From Halomonas heilongjiangensis (lineage in GTDB: Bacteria > Pseudomonadota > Gammaproteobacteria > Pseudomonadales > Halomonadaceae), in contig NZ_PNRE01000023.1 of the NCBI RefSeq assembly GCF_002879645.1, positions 1 to 64,000 of the forward strand: a stretch of DNA of 64,000 nucleotides, written 5' to 3'. The position numbers were made by a program, and so were the translations under genes. Positions 12,818 to 20,886 of this stretch are shown here, piece after piece; the first letter of the stretch is position 1, and each line of letters begins with the position of its first letter. A model generated the notes under the pieces. That model ran no database searches and was not told the origin of the DNA. It worked only from the letters and a program-made list of their open reading frames with translations.

Positions 12818-13642
12818 ATGCGCGTTTTCACCACCCCTGCCCGCCTGGCCGCCCTGCTGCTGGCCACGACCCTGCTGGCCGGCTGTGCCAGCAATGGTGC
12901 CCAGGAAGAAGAGGAAGACGAGTTTGCCGGCGTCGCCGAGCGCGAGCTCTACGAAGAGGCCCGTGAATCCCTGGATCGCGGCCGCTACCCCACGGCGATC
13001 TCCCGGCTGGAGGCCATCGACACCCGCTTCCCGTTCGGCAACCACGCCGAGCAGGCCCAGCTGGAGCTGATCTACGCCTATTACGAGACCAGCGACTGGG
13101 AGGCCACTCGCGCCGCCGCCAGCCGCTTCATCCGCCTGCACCCCAGCCACCCCCAGGCCGACTACGCCCTCTACATGCGCGGCCTGGCCGCCTGGCAGGC
13201 CGGACGCTTCAGCCTCGAACGGCTGCGCCTGATCGACATCTCCAAGCGTGACCTGGGGGCCTCGCGGGACGCCTATACCGACTTCCGCGAACTGGTCAAC
13301 CTCTACCCCGACAGCGAGTACGCCCCGGATGCCGAGCAGCGCATCGTCTACCTGCGCAACCTGATGGCCCGTCACGAGCTGCACGTGGCCGACTTCTACC
13401 TGCGCAAGGGGGCCTTCCTCGCCGCCGTGGAACGCGGCCGCTGGGTGGTAGAGAACTACCCGGAAACCGAAGCCACCCGCGATGCCCTGGCGGTGATGGT
13501 GGAGGGCTACCTCGGCCTGGAGATGCGCGACCGGGCCCGTGAGGTGCTGACCGTGCTGCTCGAGAACGCACCACGCCACGAACAGCTGCGCGGGCGCACC
13601 TTCGCGCCGAAGCATGTCAGGGCGCAATCGCTCTCGGCCTGA
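12818..13642 (+). CDS. bamD: Outer membrane assembly lipoprotein BamD
   Basis: Essential lipoprotein of the BAM complex that helps insert beta-barrel proteins into the outer membrane. The 274 residues begin with a signal peptide and lipobox ending LLAGC, so Cys about 21 residues in would be lipidated. The rest consists of tetratricopeptide-like helical repeats. The ATG at 12818 follows a GAGGA ribosome-binding site; a TTG seven codons upstream is less likely. It is divergent from rluD and ends in a strong terminator. Also known as ComL or YfiO. Confidence 0.95.
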   Translation: MRVFTTPARLAALLLATTLLAGCASNGAQEEEEDEFAGVAERELYEEARESLDRGRYPTAISRLEAIDTRFPFGNHAEQAQLELIYAYYETSDWEATRAAASRFIRLHPSHPQADYALYMRGLAAWQAGRFSLERLRLIDISKRDLGASRDAYTDFRELVNLYPDSEYAPDAEQRIVYLRNLMARHELHVADFYLRKGAFLAAVERGRWVVENYPETEATRDALAVMVEGYLGLEMRDRAREVLTVLLENAPRHEQLRGRTFAPKHVRAQSLSA

Positions 13643-13662
13643 TCGCTGGCAACCACGACAAC

Positions 13663-13699
13663 GACCGGCGCCGCCCCAGAGGGCGGCGCCGGTTTTTTT
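13663..13699 (+). terminator. Rho-independent terminator of bamD
   Basis: A perfect 13-bp stem ACCGGCGCCGCCC/GGGCGGCGCCGGT with a 4-nt loop, followed by a T run. Confidence 0.93.
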
Positions 13700-13730
13700 C
13701 TTCAAGCTTACGGCCTCAGGCTTCCCGCTC

Positions 13731-15362
13731 TCATTCCCCCGGCTGCCAGCCGTTGACGATGGGGTAACGGCGGTCGCGGCCGAAGCCGCGCGGGGTGACA
13801 CGCACGCCCACCGGGGCCTGGCGACGCTTGTACTCGCAGCGGTCGACCAGCTTGACCACCTTGTAGACGTCGTCGCGCGCGAAGCCGGCCTCGATGATCG
13901 CCTCGGCACTCATGTCGCCCTCGATGTAGCGCACCAGGATGGCGTCGAGCACGTCGTAATCGGGCAGCGAATCGCTGTCCTGCTGGTCCGGTGCCAGCTC
14001 GGCGGAGGGCGGCCGCTCGATGACCCGCTGAGGGATAGCCGGTGACTGGGTGTTGCGCCAGCGGGCCAGGCGGTACACCCAGGTCTTGTAGACATCCTTG
14101 ATGGCGTTGTAGCCGCCCACCATGTCGCCGTAGAGGGTCGCGTAGCCCACCGCCATCTCGCTCTTGTTGCCGGTGGTGAGCACCATCAGGCCCTTCTTGT
14201 TGGAGATCGCCATCAGCAGCACGCCGCGGCAGCGCGACTGCAGGTTCTCCTCGGTGGTGTCGCGCTCGGTGCCGGCAAAGCTCTCGGCGAGGGTCTCCAT
14301 GAACGCCTCGACCATCGGTTCGATGGGCAGCACCTCGTAGCCGACGCCGAGCAGCTTCGCCTGTTCGGCGGCGTCCTCCTTCGAGATGTCCGCCGTGTAG
14401 CGATAGGGCATCATCACCGCCTGCACGCGCTGCGGGCCCAGGGCATCCACGGCGATGGCCAGCGACAGGGCCGAGTCGATGCCGCCGGACAGCCCCAGCA
14501 CCACGCCCTCGAAGCCGCTCTTGTTGACGTAGTCACGCAGCCCCGTGACCAGCGCGCAGTAGAGGTTCTCTTCCGGCGCCACCTCGGGGTCGGTCTCGCC
14601 CGGCCGGGGCACCCACTCGCCCTTCTGGTGCACGAACTGCACCGGCATCAGGCCCACCGCCCAGTGGGGCGCCTGCACGCACAGCTCGCCCCTGGCATCC
14701 ACGCAGGCCGACCCCCCATCGAACACCAGCTCGTCCTGGCCACCGATCATGTTGACGTAGACCAGCGGGCGCGCCGCCTCGGCGGCACGCTCCTTGAGCA
14801 GGCGCAGGCGCTCCTCGGGCTTGTCCTGGTGGAAAGGCGAGGCGTTGAGACTGATCAGGATGTCGGCACCGGCATCGCGGGCCTGGCGCACCGGCGCCTC
14901 GTCCCAGATATCCTCGCAGATCAGGAGCCCCAGCTTCGCCCCCTTGTGGTCGATCACCAGCGGCTGGGTGCCCGCGGCGAAGTAGCGCTGCTCGTCGAAC
15001 ACCTGATAGTTGGGCAGCGCCTGCTTGGCATACTCGCCGAGCCATTCGCCGTTGTAGAGCGCGCCGGCCAGGTTCCAGAGGTGTCCCTCGCGGCGACCGG
15101 GGTAGCCGACGATCACCAGCACATCACGCACCACCTTCTCGGCCATGCGGGTACGGGCATGGCGCAGGCGGCTCTCCATGGCGGGTCGCAGCAGCAGGTC
15201 TTCCGGCGGATAGCCGGTCAGGAACAGCTCGGGCAGCACCACGATGTCGGCACCATGCTCGATGCGGGCCTCGCGCACCGCCTCGATGGCACGGTCGGTA
15301 TTGCCGGGAATGTCCCCGACCAGCGGGTCCAGCTGAGCCATCACCAGCGTCAGGTCTTGCAT
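13731..15362 (-). CDS. nadE: Glutamine-dependent NAD+ synthetase
   Basis: Last step of NAD+ synthesis: amidation of deamido-NAD+ with ATP, using ammonia from glutamine. The 543 residues form two domains. An N-terminal nitrilase-like glutaminase (about 1-270) has the catalytic Glu in LPELFLTGY, Lys near KQALPNY and Cys in LICEDIWD. A C-terminal NAD synthetase has the pyrophosphatase loop GLSGGIDSAL. It is therefore the long glutamine-using form, not the short ammonia-only NadE. The start at 15362 (MQDLTLVMAQ) fits family N-termini; the upstream extension is not conserved-looking. Confidence 0.95.
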   Translation of the reverse strand: MQDLTLVMAQLDPLVGDIPGNTDRAIEAVREARIEHGADIVVLPELFLTGYPPEDLLLRPAMESRLRHARTRMAEKVVRDVLVIVGYPGRREGHLWNLAGALYNGEWLGEYAKQALPNYQVFDEQRYFAAGTQPLVIDHKGAKLGLLICEDIWDEAPVRQARDAGADILISLNASPFHQDKPEERLRLLKERAAEAARPLVYVNMIGGQDELVFDGGSACVDARGELCVQAPHWAVGLMPVQFVHQKGEWVPRPGETDPEVAPEENLYCALVTGLRDYVNKSGFEGVVLGLSGGIDSALSLAIAVDALGPQRVQAVMMPYRYTADISKEDAAEQAKLLGVGYEVLPIEPMVEAFMETLAESFAGTERDTTEENLQSRCRGVLLMAISNKKGLMVLTTGNKSEMAVGYATLYGDMVGGYNAIKDVYKTWVYRLARWRNTQSPAIPQRVIERPPSAELAPDQQDSDSLPDYDVLDAILVRYIEGDMSAEAIIEAGFARDDVYKVVKLVDRCEYKRRQAPVGVRVTPRGFGRDRRYPIVNGWQPGE

Positions 15363-15463
15363 GGGCGTAGAAATCTCTCGAGAATCCGTGGATACCTCCA
15401 TTGTCCCGCAAGGGCGGCCGAGTGGCAAAGGCGGCCGCCCTTCATCAGGGAGTCTCACAAAGG

Positions 15464-15724
15464 ATGAACCTGTTGCTCATTCGCCTGATCATTTTCGCCG
15501 TGCTGTTCTTCGCCGGCCTCAAGCTCTACCGCATGTACCGGGAGTGGAAGCTCGAACGCCAGGAACTGCTCGAGGATGACGAACGGCAGGAGGGCAACCA
15601 GATGGTGCGCTGTACCTGGTGCAAGGTCCATGTGCCGGAAAACGAGGCGCTGCGCGAGAAGGAGGAGTGGTTCTGCTGCAGCGCCCATCGTGACAAGTAT
15701 CTGGAAGAGCAGAAGTCCGAGTAG
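15464..15724 (+). CDS. PP0621-like small membrane protein with zinc-ribbon-like tail
   Basis: An 86-residue protein with one N-terminal hydrophobic segment (about residues 3-18), a charged linker, and a C-terminal cysteine cluster CTWCKVHVP...FCCSAH that looks like a small zinc ribbon. It resembles the uncharacterised PP0621 family, often found near DNA- or cofactor-related genes in Pseudomonas and relatives. The ATG at 15464 follows a weak AAAGG ribosome-binding site. It is divergent from nadE and convergent with thiO, two bases apart. No function is known. Confidence 0.75.
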   Translation: MNLLLIRLIIFAVLFFAGLKLYRMYREWKLERQELLEDDERQEGNQMVRCTWCKVHVPENEALREKEEWFCCSAHRDKYLEEQKSE

Positions 15725-15726
15725 CG

Positions 15727-16818
15727 CTATCGCGCCACTCGATAGGGCGCCGGATCGAGAATCGGCTCGCGCCCCAGCAGCAGATCCACCAGCACCCGGG
15801 TCGAGGCCGGGGCCAGCACCAGGCCGTTGCGGTAATGCCCGGCGTTCACGCTCAGGTTATCCACCCCCGGTACTGTGCCGATGAAGGGCACGCCGTCCGG
15901 CGAACCGGGACGCAACCCCGCCCAGTGGTGCTCCACCTCACAGTCGGCCAGCGCCGGGATGATCGTCACCGCGCTATGCCAGAGGGATTCCCGGGCCTCG
16001 CTCGTCGCGCTCTTGTCGAAGCCGCACTCTTCCAGGGTAGAGCCGGCCAGCACCCGGCCATCGGCCCGGGGAATCACGTAGCGCCCGTCCATCAACACCA
16101 CCCGCTTTACCAGCCCCGGCGGCGCCTTGAACAGGATCATCTGCCCCTTCACCGGACGCACCGGCAGCCGGACATCGACCCGCTCGAGCAGGCCCGCCGC
16201 CCAGGCGCCGCCGCAGACGATCACCTGCCCCCCCGAGACCCCCCCGGAAGCGGTACGCACCGCGCTGATCCGCCCGCCGGCCCACTCGAAACCGGTGACC
16301 TCGCACTGCTCGCGCAGGGTGACCCGGGGCATGGCAGCCAGCCGAGCGCGCAGCGCCCGCACCAGCCGCGGGTTGCGAATGCTGCCCAGGGTCGGCATCC
16401 ACAGCGCCTCGGCAAGCCCCGGGGCCGCCTGCGGCTCCTTGGCGTAGAGGAAGTCCGCATCGACCCGCTCGAGCGGCTTGCCCACGTCCCGCGCCCAGGC
16501 CATGGCGCGCGCTTCGTCATCGACCCGCAGGTAGAGCAGCCCCTTCTGGCGGTACTCCGGATCGATGCCGGTCTCCTCCAGCAGGCGCAGCGCCAGCTCG
16601 GGGTAGCTGCCCTCCGACCAGGTGGAGAGCCGCGAGATCGGCGCGCTGTAGCGCCAGGGATAGAGCGGCGAGACGATGCCGCCGCCGGCCCAGGAGGCCT
16701 CGCGACCGCAGTCGCCACGTTCGAGAAGGGTCACCGAATGGCCGGCATCGGCCAGTTGCAGCGTCGTCATCATGCCGATGACGCCGCCACCCACGACAAG
16801 GAATTCACTCACAGGCAT
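15727..16818 (-). CDS. thiO: FAD-dependent glycine oxidase ThiO
   Basis: Oxidises glycine to dehydroglycine for the thiazole ring of thiamine; a D-amino-acid-oxidase-fold flavoprotein. The 363 residues begin with a dinucleotide-binding loop (FLVVGGGVIGMMTT), an FAD-binding Glu in LLERGDCGREASWAGGG, and end with the second FAD contact GHYRNGLVLAPAS. The start at 16818 places the Rossmann glycines a few residues from the N-terminus, as in the family. No other thi gene is near. A 139-bp inverted-repeat element lies immediately upstream and may carry or disturb its promoter. A generic D-amino-acid dehydrogenase is the alternative. Confidence 0.85.
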   Translation of the reverse strand: MPVSEFLVVGGGVIGMMTTLQLADAGHSVTLLERGDCGREASWAGGGIVSPLYPWRYSAPISRLSTWSEGSYPELALRLLEETGIDPEYRQKGLLYLRVDDEARAMAWARDVGKPLERVDADFLYAKEPQAAPGLAEALWMPTLGSIRNPRLVRALRARLAAMPRVTLREQCEVTGFEWAGGRISAVRTASGGVSGGQVIVCGGAWAAGLLERVDVRLPVRPVKGQMILFKAPPGLVKRVVLMDGRYVIPRADGRVLAGSTLEECGFDKSATSEARESLWHSAVTIIPALADCEVEHHWAGLRPGSPDGVPFIGTVPGVDNLSVNAGHYRNGLVLAPASTRVLVDLLLGREPILDPAPYRVAR

Positions 16819-16859
16819 TGTCCGAAATGGCTTACAGAGAGGCTCGGTAGCTTGGCTAA

Positions 16860-16998
16860 GCTTTGTCTGAAAAGTCGGCGAGCGATGACCAGACAAGGCA
16901 AAAATTGGCGAAAAGACGGAGTTTACGCAGTGTAAATGAGTACTTTGAGCCAATTTTTAACGCCGTATGGTCGAGCGCAGGCAGTTTTCAGACAAAGC
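16860..16998. repeat. 139-bp MITE-like inverted-repeat element
   Basis: Perfect 14-bp terminal inverted repeats, GCTTTGTCTGAAAA (16860-16873) and its complement (16985-16998), enclose the element. An inner perfect 10-bp pair follows (AAAAATTGGC at 16900-16909 and its complement at 16949-16958). The centre holds TTTAC...GTAAA. No coding sequence fits inside. It lies between thiO and a fimT-like gene and is clearly AT-richer than its surroundings. It looks like a non-autonomous miniature element or a large REP-type repeat. Confidence 0.7.
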
Positions 16999-17047
16999 GT
17001 AGGGTGAAGTGACCACCCCAGGGAAGAAATCTCTCCAGGAGGGAGCC

Positions 17048-17614
17048 ATGCGCCCCGTCACCGCGCGCGCCTTGTACCTTACCGGCAAGCGAGAGCCGCT
17101 GGCAAAGCACCGCCAGCGCGGCCTGACGCTGATCGAGCTGGTCGTCGCCATCGCCGTGCTCGTCATCCTGGTCACCTGGGCCATCCCCGGCTTCCAGAAC
17201 TTCACCGCCCGCAACGAGGTCGCCGCCGAGGTCCTGCGCCTCAAGAGCGCCCTGGCCATAGCGCGCAACACCGCCATCACGCGGCGCACCACCATCGCCG
17301 TCTGCCCGGTGGCCTCTGCCGAAGCCGCCCATTGCGAGCTGGGCGACTGGTCGCTGCCGCTGGCGATCGTGGAGGGAAATACCTCGAACACAAGCCTCCA
17401 GGACGCGACGCTGCTGCGTCTTCTGGAAGGCACCGACGGCCCGGCCATCACCTTCAACCGCGACCAGCCGGTGCGCTACCAGGCCACCGGCTGGTCAAGA
17501 GGACACAACGGCACCTTCACCATTTGCGGGGGAAATGGTGCAGGCGCGAGGGTGATCGTCAACAATATGGGGCGGGTGAGAATAGCGAAAAACGACGGCA
17601 AGTCCGAATGCTGA
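17048..17614 (+). CDS. FimT/GspH-type minor pseudopilin, isolated copy
   Basis: A 188-residue type IV pilin-like protein. A short basic leader ends RQRG followed by LTLIELVVAIAVLVIL, the prepilin peptidase site (cut after Gly) and the hydrophobic N-terminal helix. The C-terminal domain is GspH/FimT-like with several Cys residues. The ATG at 17048 has a GGAGG ribosome-binding site. It is in the opposite orientation to the other pilin genes, converges on the pilX-like gene, and sits 50 bp beyond the inverted-repeat element. It probably primes or decorates a type IV pilus; its exact role is unknown. Confidence 0.82.
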   Translation: MRPVTARALYLTGKREPLAKHRQRGLTLIELVVAIAVLVILVTWAIPGFQNFTARNEVAAEVLRLKSALAIARNTAITRRTTIAVCPVASAEAAHCELGDWSLPLAIVEGNTSNTSLQDATLLRLLEGTDGPAITFNRDQPVRYQATGWSRGHNGTFTICGGNGAGARVIVNNMGRVRIAKNDGKSEC

Positions 17615-17663
17615 AATGAAAAATCAGACACACACCACCTATCAAAGATATGGCCCCACTTTT

Positions 17664-18824
17664 CTAAGTATCAACGACCCTTTCTCTCCAGCCGTTCCTA
17701 ACAATCCCAGAAGGAACCGAGTCCACCACGATGTCAGAATTAGATATAAAAGTAAAGCCACCGTTAAGGGTCATATCGCCTCCCGACACCATAGAGCCAC
17801 CAATTATCGAACTGCCGTTCTGGGTCATTTTTCCGTCTGCCCAAAAAACACCATAAGCATCATTCTGACCATTAAACTCAATATTCCCAGTCGCAAATAT
17901 CCCAACATCCACGGACTCACTATCACTCAAGTTTGAGGAGCCATTATGATCAACATCTCCATCAGCAAAAAAAGTGGCATTATTAAAACTCCCTGACAGG
18001 ACAAGCTTTCCAGGGCAAAAGTAAGTCACCCCTTGAAGATCTCCACTCCCATCAAAATTACACCCCTGATTAGCACCACTCCCCGTAATGGAAAGAATTA
18101 CAAACTGCTCGCTCTCCTCGATGTCGTAAACCCCTCCCTCGTCAAAGAAATCTCGCACAGATGGAACTTCGACGCTATCTGCACCAGAAGTCACGGTGAC
18201 ATTCTCATACTCTCCCTCATACTTTTCATCCCCAATAGACGCACTTCCAGATGCGGATATATTCGAAGTACTAGAGGCATCGACATCTAGGCTTACATTG
18301 CCGTTGGCGTGCACATCGCCAAACAAAGTAGCCCCACCATTAACCCTAATATTTGAGTCAGAAAGCATTCCCTGACCGAAGGCAGGGAGAAGCTCGCTCC
18401 TGAAATCCACTTCTATAGTTCTTGAACCGTTCCCAGCACCGAAAAACCCAGTGACCAACAACACCAGCCGGTCATCAAACTCGCGGCAACCTACGCTGTA
18501 TCGATACCCAAGACTGGTAGACTGATCCTGGTCATAAACAATTTGGACATCCTCATCCCATTCATCTGGAAGGGCATAATCAACCCCCGAATCACACGTC
18601 GATATGAAATCCAAATTTCCCACACCCTGCAAAGAATAAATATCATTATCGGACGCACCATACTCCGCCGCCATGAGGGCTTGCGTAGAAGAACGGTAAT
18701 TACCTGACATCGACTCTTCCAGCCTGGCGCTTTGAAAACTGGACAGCCCCAGCATCAGCGCCATCACTAGCATTACCAGTGTGACGACAAGCACTGCCCC
18801 TCGTTGTTTACCTTGCGTCTTCAC
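17664..18824 (-). CDS. pilX: PilX-like minor pilin with repetitive C-terminal domain
   Basis: The N-terminal part (KTQGKQRGAVLVVTLVML onward) is a PilX N-terminal domain with one hydrophobic helix. The protein is 386 residues, about twice the usual PilX length. From about residue 170 it is Gly/Ser/Asn/Asp-rich with recurring short patterns (VNGGATLFGDVHANGNV, FNGQNDAYGVFWADGKM, LNGGFTFISNSDIV) that suggest a beta-helix-like fold. A GTG at 18824 preceded by GGGGAGG is chosen as start; an ATG at 18851 is the alternative. The gene is noticeably AT-richer than its neighbours, a sign of transfer or rapid divergence. It is last in the pilE-to-pilX run; pilY1 is absent. Confidence 0.8.
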   Translation of the reverse strand: MKTQGKQRGAVLVVTLVMLVMALMLGLSSFQSARLEESMSGNYRSSTQALMAAEYGASDNDIYSLQGVGNLDFISTCDSGVDYALPDEWDEDVQIVYDQDQSTSLGYRYSVGCREFDDRLVLLVTGFFGAGNGSRTIEVDFRSELLPAFGQGMLSDSNIRVNGGATLFGDVHANGNVSLDVDASSTSNISASGSASIGDEKYEGEYENVTVTSGADSVEVPSVRDFFDEGGVYDIEESEQFVILSITGSGANQGCNFDGSGDLQGVTYFCPGKLVLSGSFNNATFFADGDVDHNGSSNLSDSESVDVGIFATGNIEFNGQNDAYGVFWADGKMTQNGSSIIGGSMVSGGDMTLNGGFTFISNSDIVVDSVPSGIVRNGWRERVVDT

Positions 18825-18861
18825 GCCCCCTCCCCGCATGCGCCTCGTCATGCACAGTGAC

Positions 18862-19410
18862 TCAAAATCCAGAGAGAATCTCTTCGCGCCTGGCAACCAC
18901 AAAATTGAAGACTGCATTATTTGCAGCCTCCCCACTCATCGTCGCGAAATCCACCCCCACTTCGACGAAAAGGGGATCCCCTCCGTCGAACCGCAAATCG
19001 ACGACACCCTCTATTAGCGCCTCGGGGCCAGACGCCCCTCCCCCTAAGCACTGAACCTGAATCATGACCGAGGAATTGTCTTCGTCGAACGTATAGTCCA
19101 CTTGGCTCAAGTCATCCCCGGGGCAGTAGGGGTCATTGGGCCGCACACCAGGATCATACTCCAAGGTCAGCGTCGAGCCGTCAGCGTCAACGCCCGAGGC
19201 CGTTCTGATATCGAGGGAAACGAGATCCGTCAGGTAGCGCAGCGATTCCTGGCGCAGCGCCAGCTCTGCCAGCCGGTCGTAGGACTGCTTCCCCATCAGG
19301 AAAAGCTGGCCCGCCCCCAGTACGATGATCAGCCCGATCACCAGCGCCACCATAAGCTCCACCAGGGTGAAGCCTGCCATTCGATTACCCATTCGTACTG
19401 GCTGCTTCAT
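18862..19410 (-). CDS. pilW: PilW-like minor pilin
   Basis: A 182-residue minor pilin. The prepilin site is MAGFTLVELMVALVIG, cut after Gly, and is followed by the hydrophobic helix. The remainder is an acidic globular domain typical of PilW. Its start overlaps the stop of the pilV gene by four bases (ATGA). It likely forms part of the tip-priming minor pilin complex of the type IV pilus. It is shorter than many PilW proteins (over 200 residues). Confidence 0.85.
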   Translation of the reverse strand: MKQPVRMGNRMAGFTLVELMVALVIGLIIVLGAGQLFLMGKQSYDRLAELALRQESLRYLTDLVSLDIRTASGVDADGSTLTLEYDPGVRPNDPYCPGDDLSQVDYTFDEDNSSVMIQVQCLGGGASGPEALIEGVVDLRFDGGDPLFVEVGVDFATMSGEAANNAVFNFVVARREEILSGF

Positions 19411-19817
19411 GGCGCCGCCCCCGGCAGCCGCACGACATAGACGAGAGACGAGACGTCTTCCCCATCGAAGCGGGCATCGTCCCAGGCCACCGTAACCGTA
19501 TATTCACAGCCAGTGGCCATCACAGGGGAATCAACACCCAAGCCTCCCAGGTAAACGCCCCATACGGTTCCCCAATCGTTGATATCATCGATGTCATCTG
19601 CCGACGGACACTCCCCTCCTGATTTGCCCAGCGCCACCCAGAGCCGCTCCACCGCATCCTGGGCGGCCAGCGTCGCCACGGAACGCTGATAGGCCACATG
19701 GGCACTCTGCATTGCCTTGAGCTGCATGGCCGCCACGCCCAGCAGGCCGAGCGACAGCACCAGCACCGCAATCAGCGCCTCGAGCAGGGTAAATCCCTGG
19801 GATGAAAGCCTGCTCAT
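19407..19817 (-). CDS. pilV: PilV-like minor pilin
   Basis: A 136-residue minor pilin with the prepilin site SSQGFTLLEALIAVLVLSLG. The start at 19817 follows AAGGGGA at good spacing and gives a short leader; an ATG eight codons upstream lacks a ribosome-binding site. The two distal Cys residues could pair. It is coupled to pilW by an ATGA overlap and lies 31 bp after the fimT-like gene. Confidence 0.85.
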   Translation of the reverse strand: MSRLSSQGFTLLEALIAVLVLSLGLLGVAAMQLKAMQSAHVAYQRSVATLAAQDAVERLWVALGKSGGECPSADDIDDINDWGTVWGVYLGGLGVDSPVMATGCEYTVTVAWDDARFDGEDVSSLVYVVRLPGAAP

Positions 19818-19848
19818 GGAAGTCCCCTTGGTCACTTTCATCCTCGCC

Positions 19849-20307
19849 CTAGTCGGGAATGGTATCCGTCTTGCTGACCCGCCCCGTCAGGCCAATCTCG
19901 ATCCCGCTGACCCTATCGCCACCGCCCCAACTCACGGCGAGGGTGCACCCGGTCCAGCCGGTGCAGTTGTCCCGCCTGCCGAGAGGGTTGAACGCCACGG
20001 AGCCAGATGTCACAGCGGTGCGATCATCCCGAGCCACCCGTCTTCTCATGACATCGCTCGTACTATCGGCTGGATAAACGCGGTACTCCCATGGTGACTC
20101 GCTGGTAATCGCGAAAACGACGCTCTCGCGCCGCTTGGCGGCTTCGCTCCGGGCGAAATTCAGCCCGGCCAGAATCTCGTTATGATCAGCCGACAGCCGG
20201 TTGGTCGCCATCATGCCTTGGAACCCCGGAACGGCGATGGTGGCCAGGATGACGGCAACCGAGAGCGTGACCAGCAGCTCAATTAGAGTGAACCCTCTCG
20301 GTTTCAT
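19849..20307 (-). CDS. FimT/FimU-type minor pseudopilin
   Basis: A 152-residue GspH/FimT-family protein with the leader MKPRG and cut site before FTLIELLVTLSVAVIL, followed by a beta-rich globular domain with a Cys pair. It starts four bases after the pilE-like gene ends, so it is in the same transcript. In Pseudomonas-type clusters this slot is occupied by fimU or fimT, which prime pilus assembly and, for FimT in some species, bind DNA during uptake. Which role applies here is not visible. Confidence 0.85.
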   Translation of the reverse strand: MKPRGFTLIELLVTLSVAVILATIAVPGFQGMMATNRLSADHNEILAGLNFARSEAAKRRESVVFAITSESPWEYRVYPADSTSDVMRRRVARDDRTAVTSGSVAFNPLGRRDNCTGWTGCTLAVSWGGGDRVSGIEIGLTGRVSKTDTIPD

Positions 20308-20311
20308 GGCA

Positions 20312-20737
20312 TCACCAGCAAGCCGCTGGCCCCCTGACTCCTTGGTGGTTAAGGGTAAGGCTCGCCGAACACCCATCTTCCTCTGACGTGCTTGCCTCCA
20401 GGTCAAAGCCCCCACCACTATTGGTTATGGTTGCATCAATAGAATAAATGCCATCAGGCGATGTTGTTGCATATGCGCAGCCAGTATAAGAAGCCTGTAC
20501 CGTGTAACAGCGTTCTAACTGCTGTGCGGCCTCCATCAGTCCAGCATGTGCATCGGTACGCTTGGCCCGCTCCACGTACCCTGTGTAGCTGGGATAGGCG
20601 ATCGAGGCGAGAATCCCGATCACGGCTACCGCAATCATCAGTTCGATGAGCGTGAAGCCGGCGGCTCGCCGGGTGGTGCCTGAGGGGGCCTGGGGCCTGC
20701 GTCGGGTGCTCTGCTCGGTCACGCGGCGCGTCTCCAT
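20312..20737 (-). CDS. pilE: PilE-like pilin
   Basis: A 141-residue pilin with a rather long charged leader, then [20 protein letters not shown] (cut after Gly) and the [13 protein letters not shown] helix. The C-terminal domain holds [11 protein letters not shown] and a final CSAS...AACW, consistent with a D-region disulfide. It matches PilE minor pilins more than PilA by context. The start at 20737 (METRRVTEQ) has no clear ribosome-binding site, so it is uncertain; an upstream in-frame start at 20779 is possible. It is first gene of the minor pilin operon, just after the ispH terminator. Confidence 0.82.
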   Translation of the reverse strand: METRRVTEQSTRRRPQAPSGTTRRAAGFTLIELMIAVAVIGILASIAYPSYTGYVERAKRTDAHAGLMEAAQQLERCYTVQASYTGCAYATTSPDGIYSIDATITNSGGGFDLEASTSEEDGCSASLTLNHQGVRGPAACW

Positions 20738-20799
20738 GGTGTCGTTACATTTGGTTTCAGTATGTATCAAGAAACTCATTCTCGATAGGGCACGGGACC

Positions 20800-20826
20800 A
20801 AAAAAGCCGGGCCTGAGCCCGGCTTT
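20800..20826 (-). terminator. Rho-independent terminator of ispH
   Basis: On the minus strand AAAGCCGGGC, TCAG loop, GCCCGGCTTTTTT: a 10-bp stem with a U-tract, separating ispH from the pilin operon. Confidence 0.88.
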
Positions 20827-20886
20827 CCTGCCTTGCGGTCCTTGAGGCTCCAGCGACAGCCGGTTAGCAGCCACTCGCCCTGCAGT

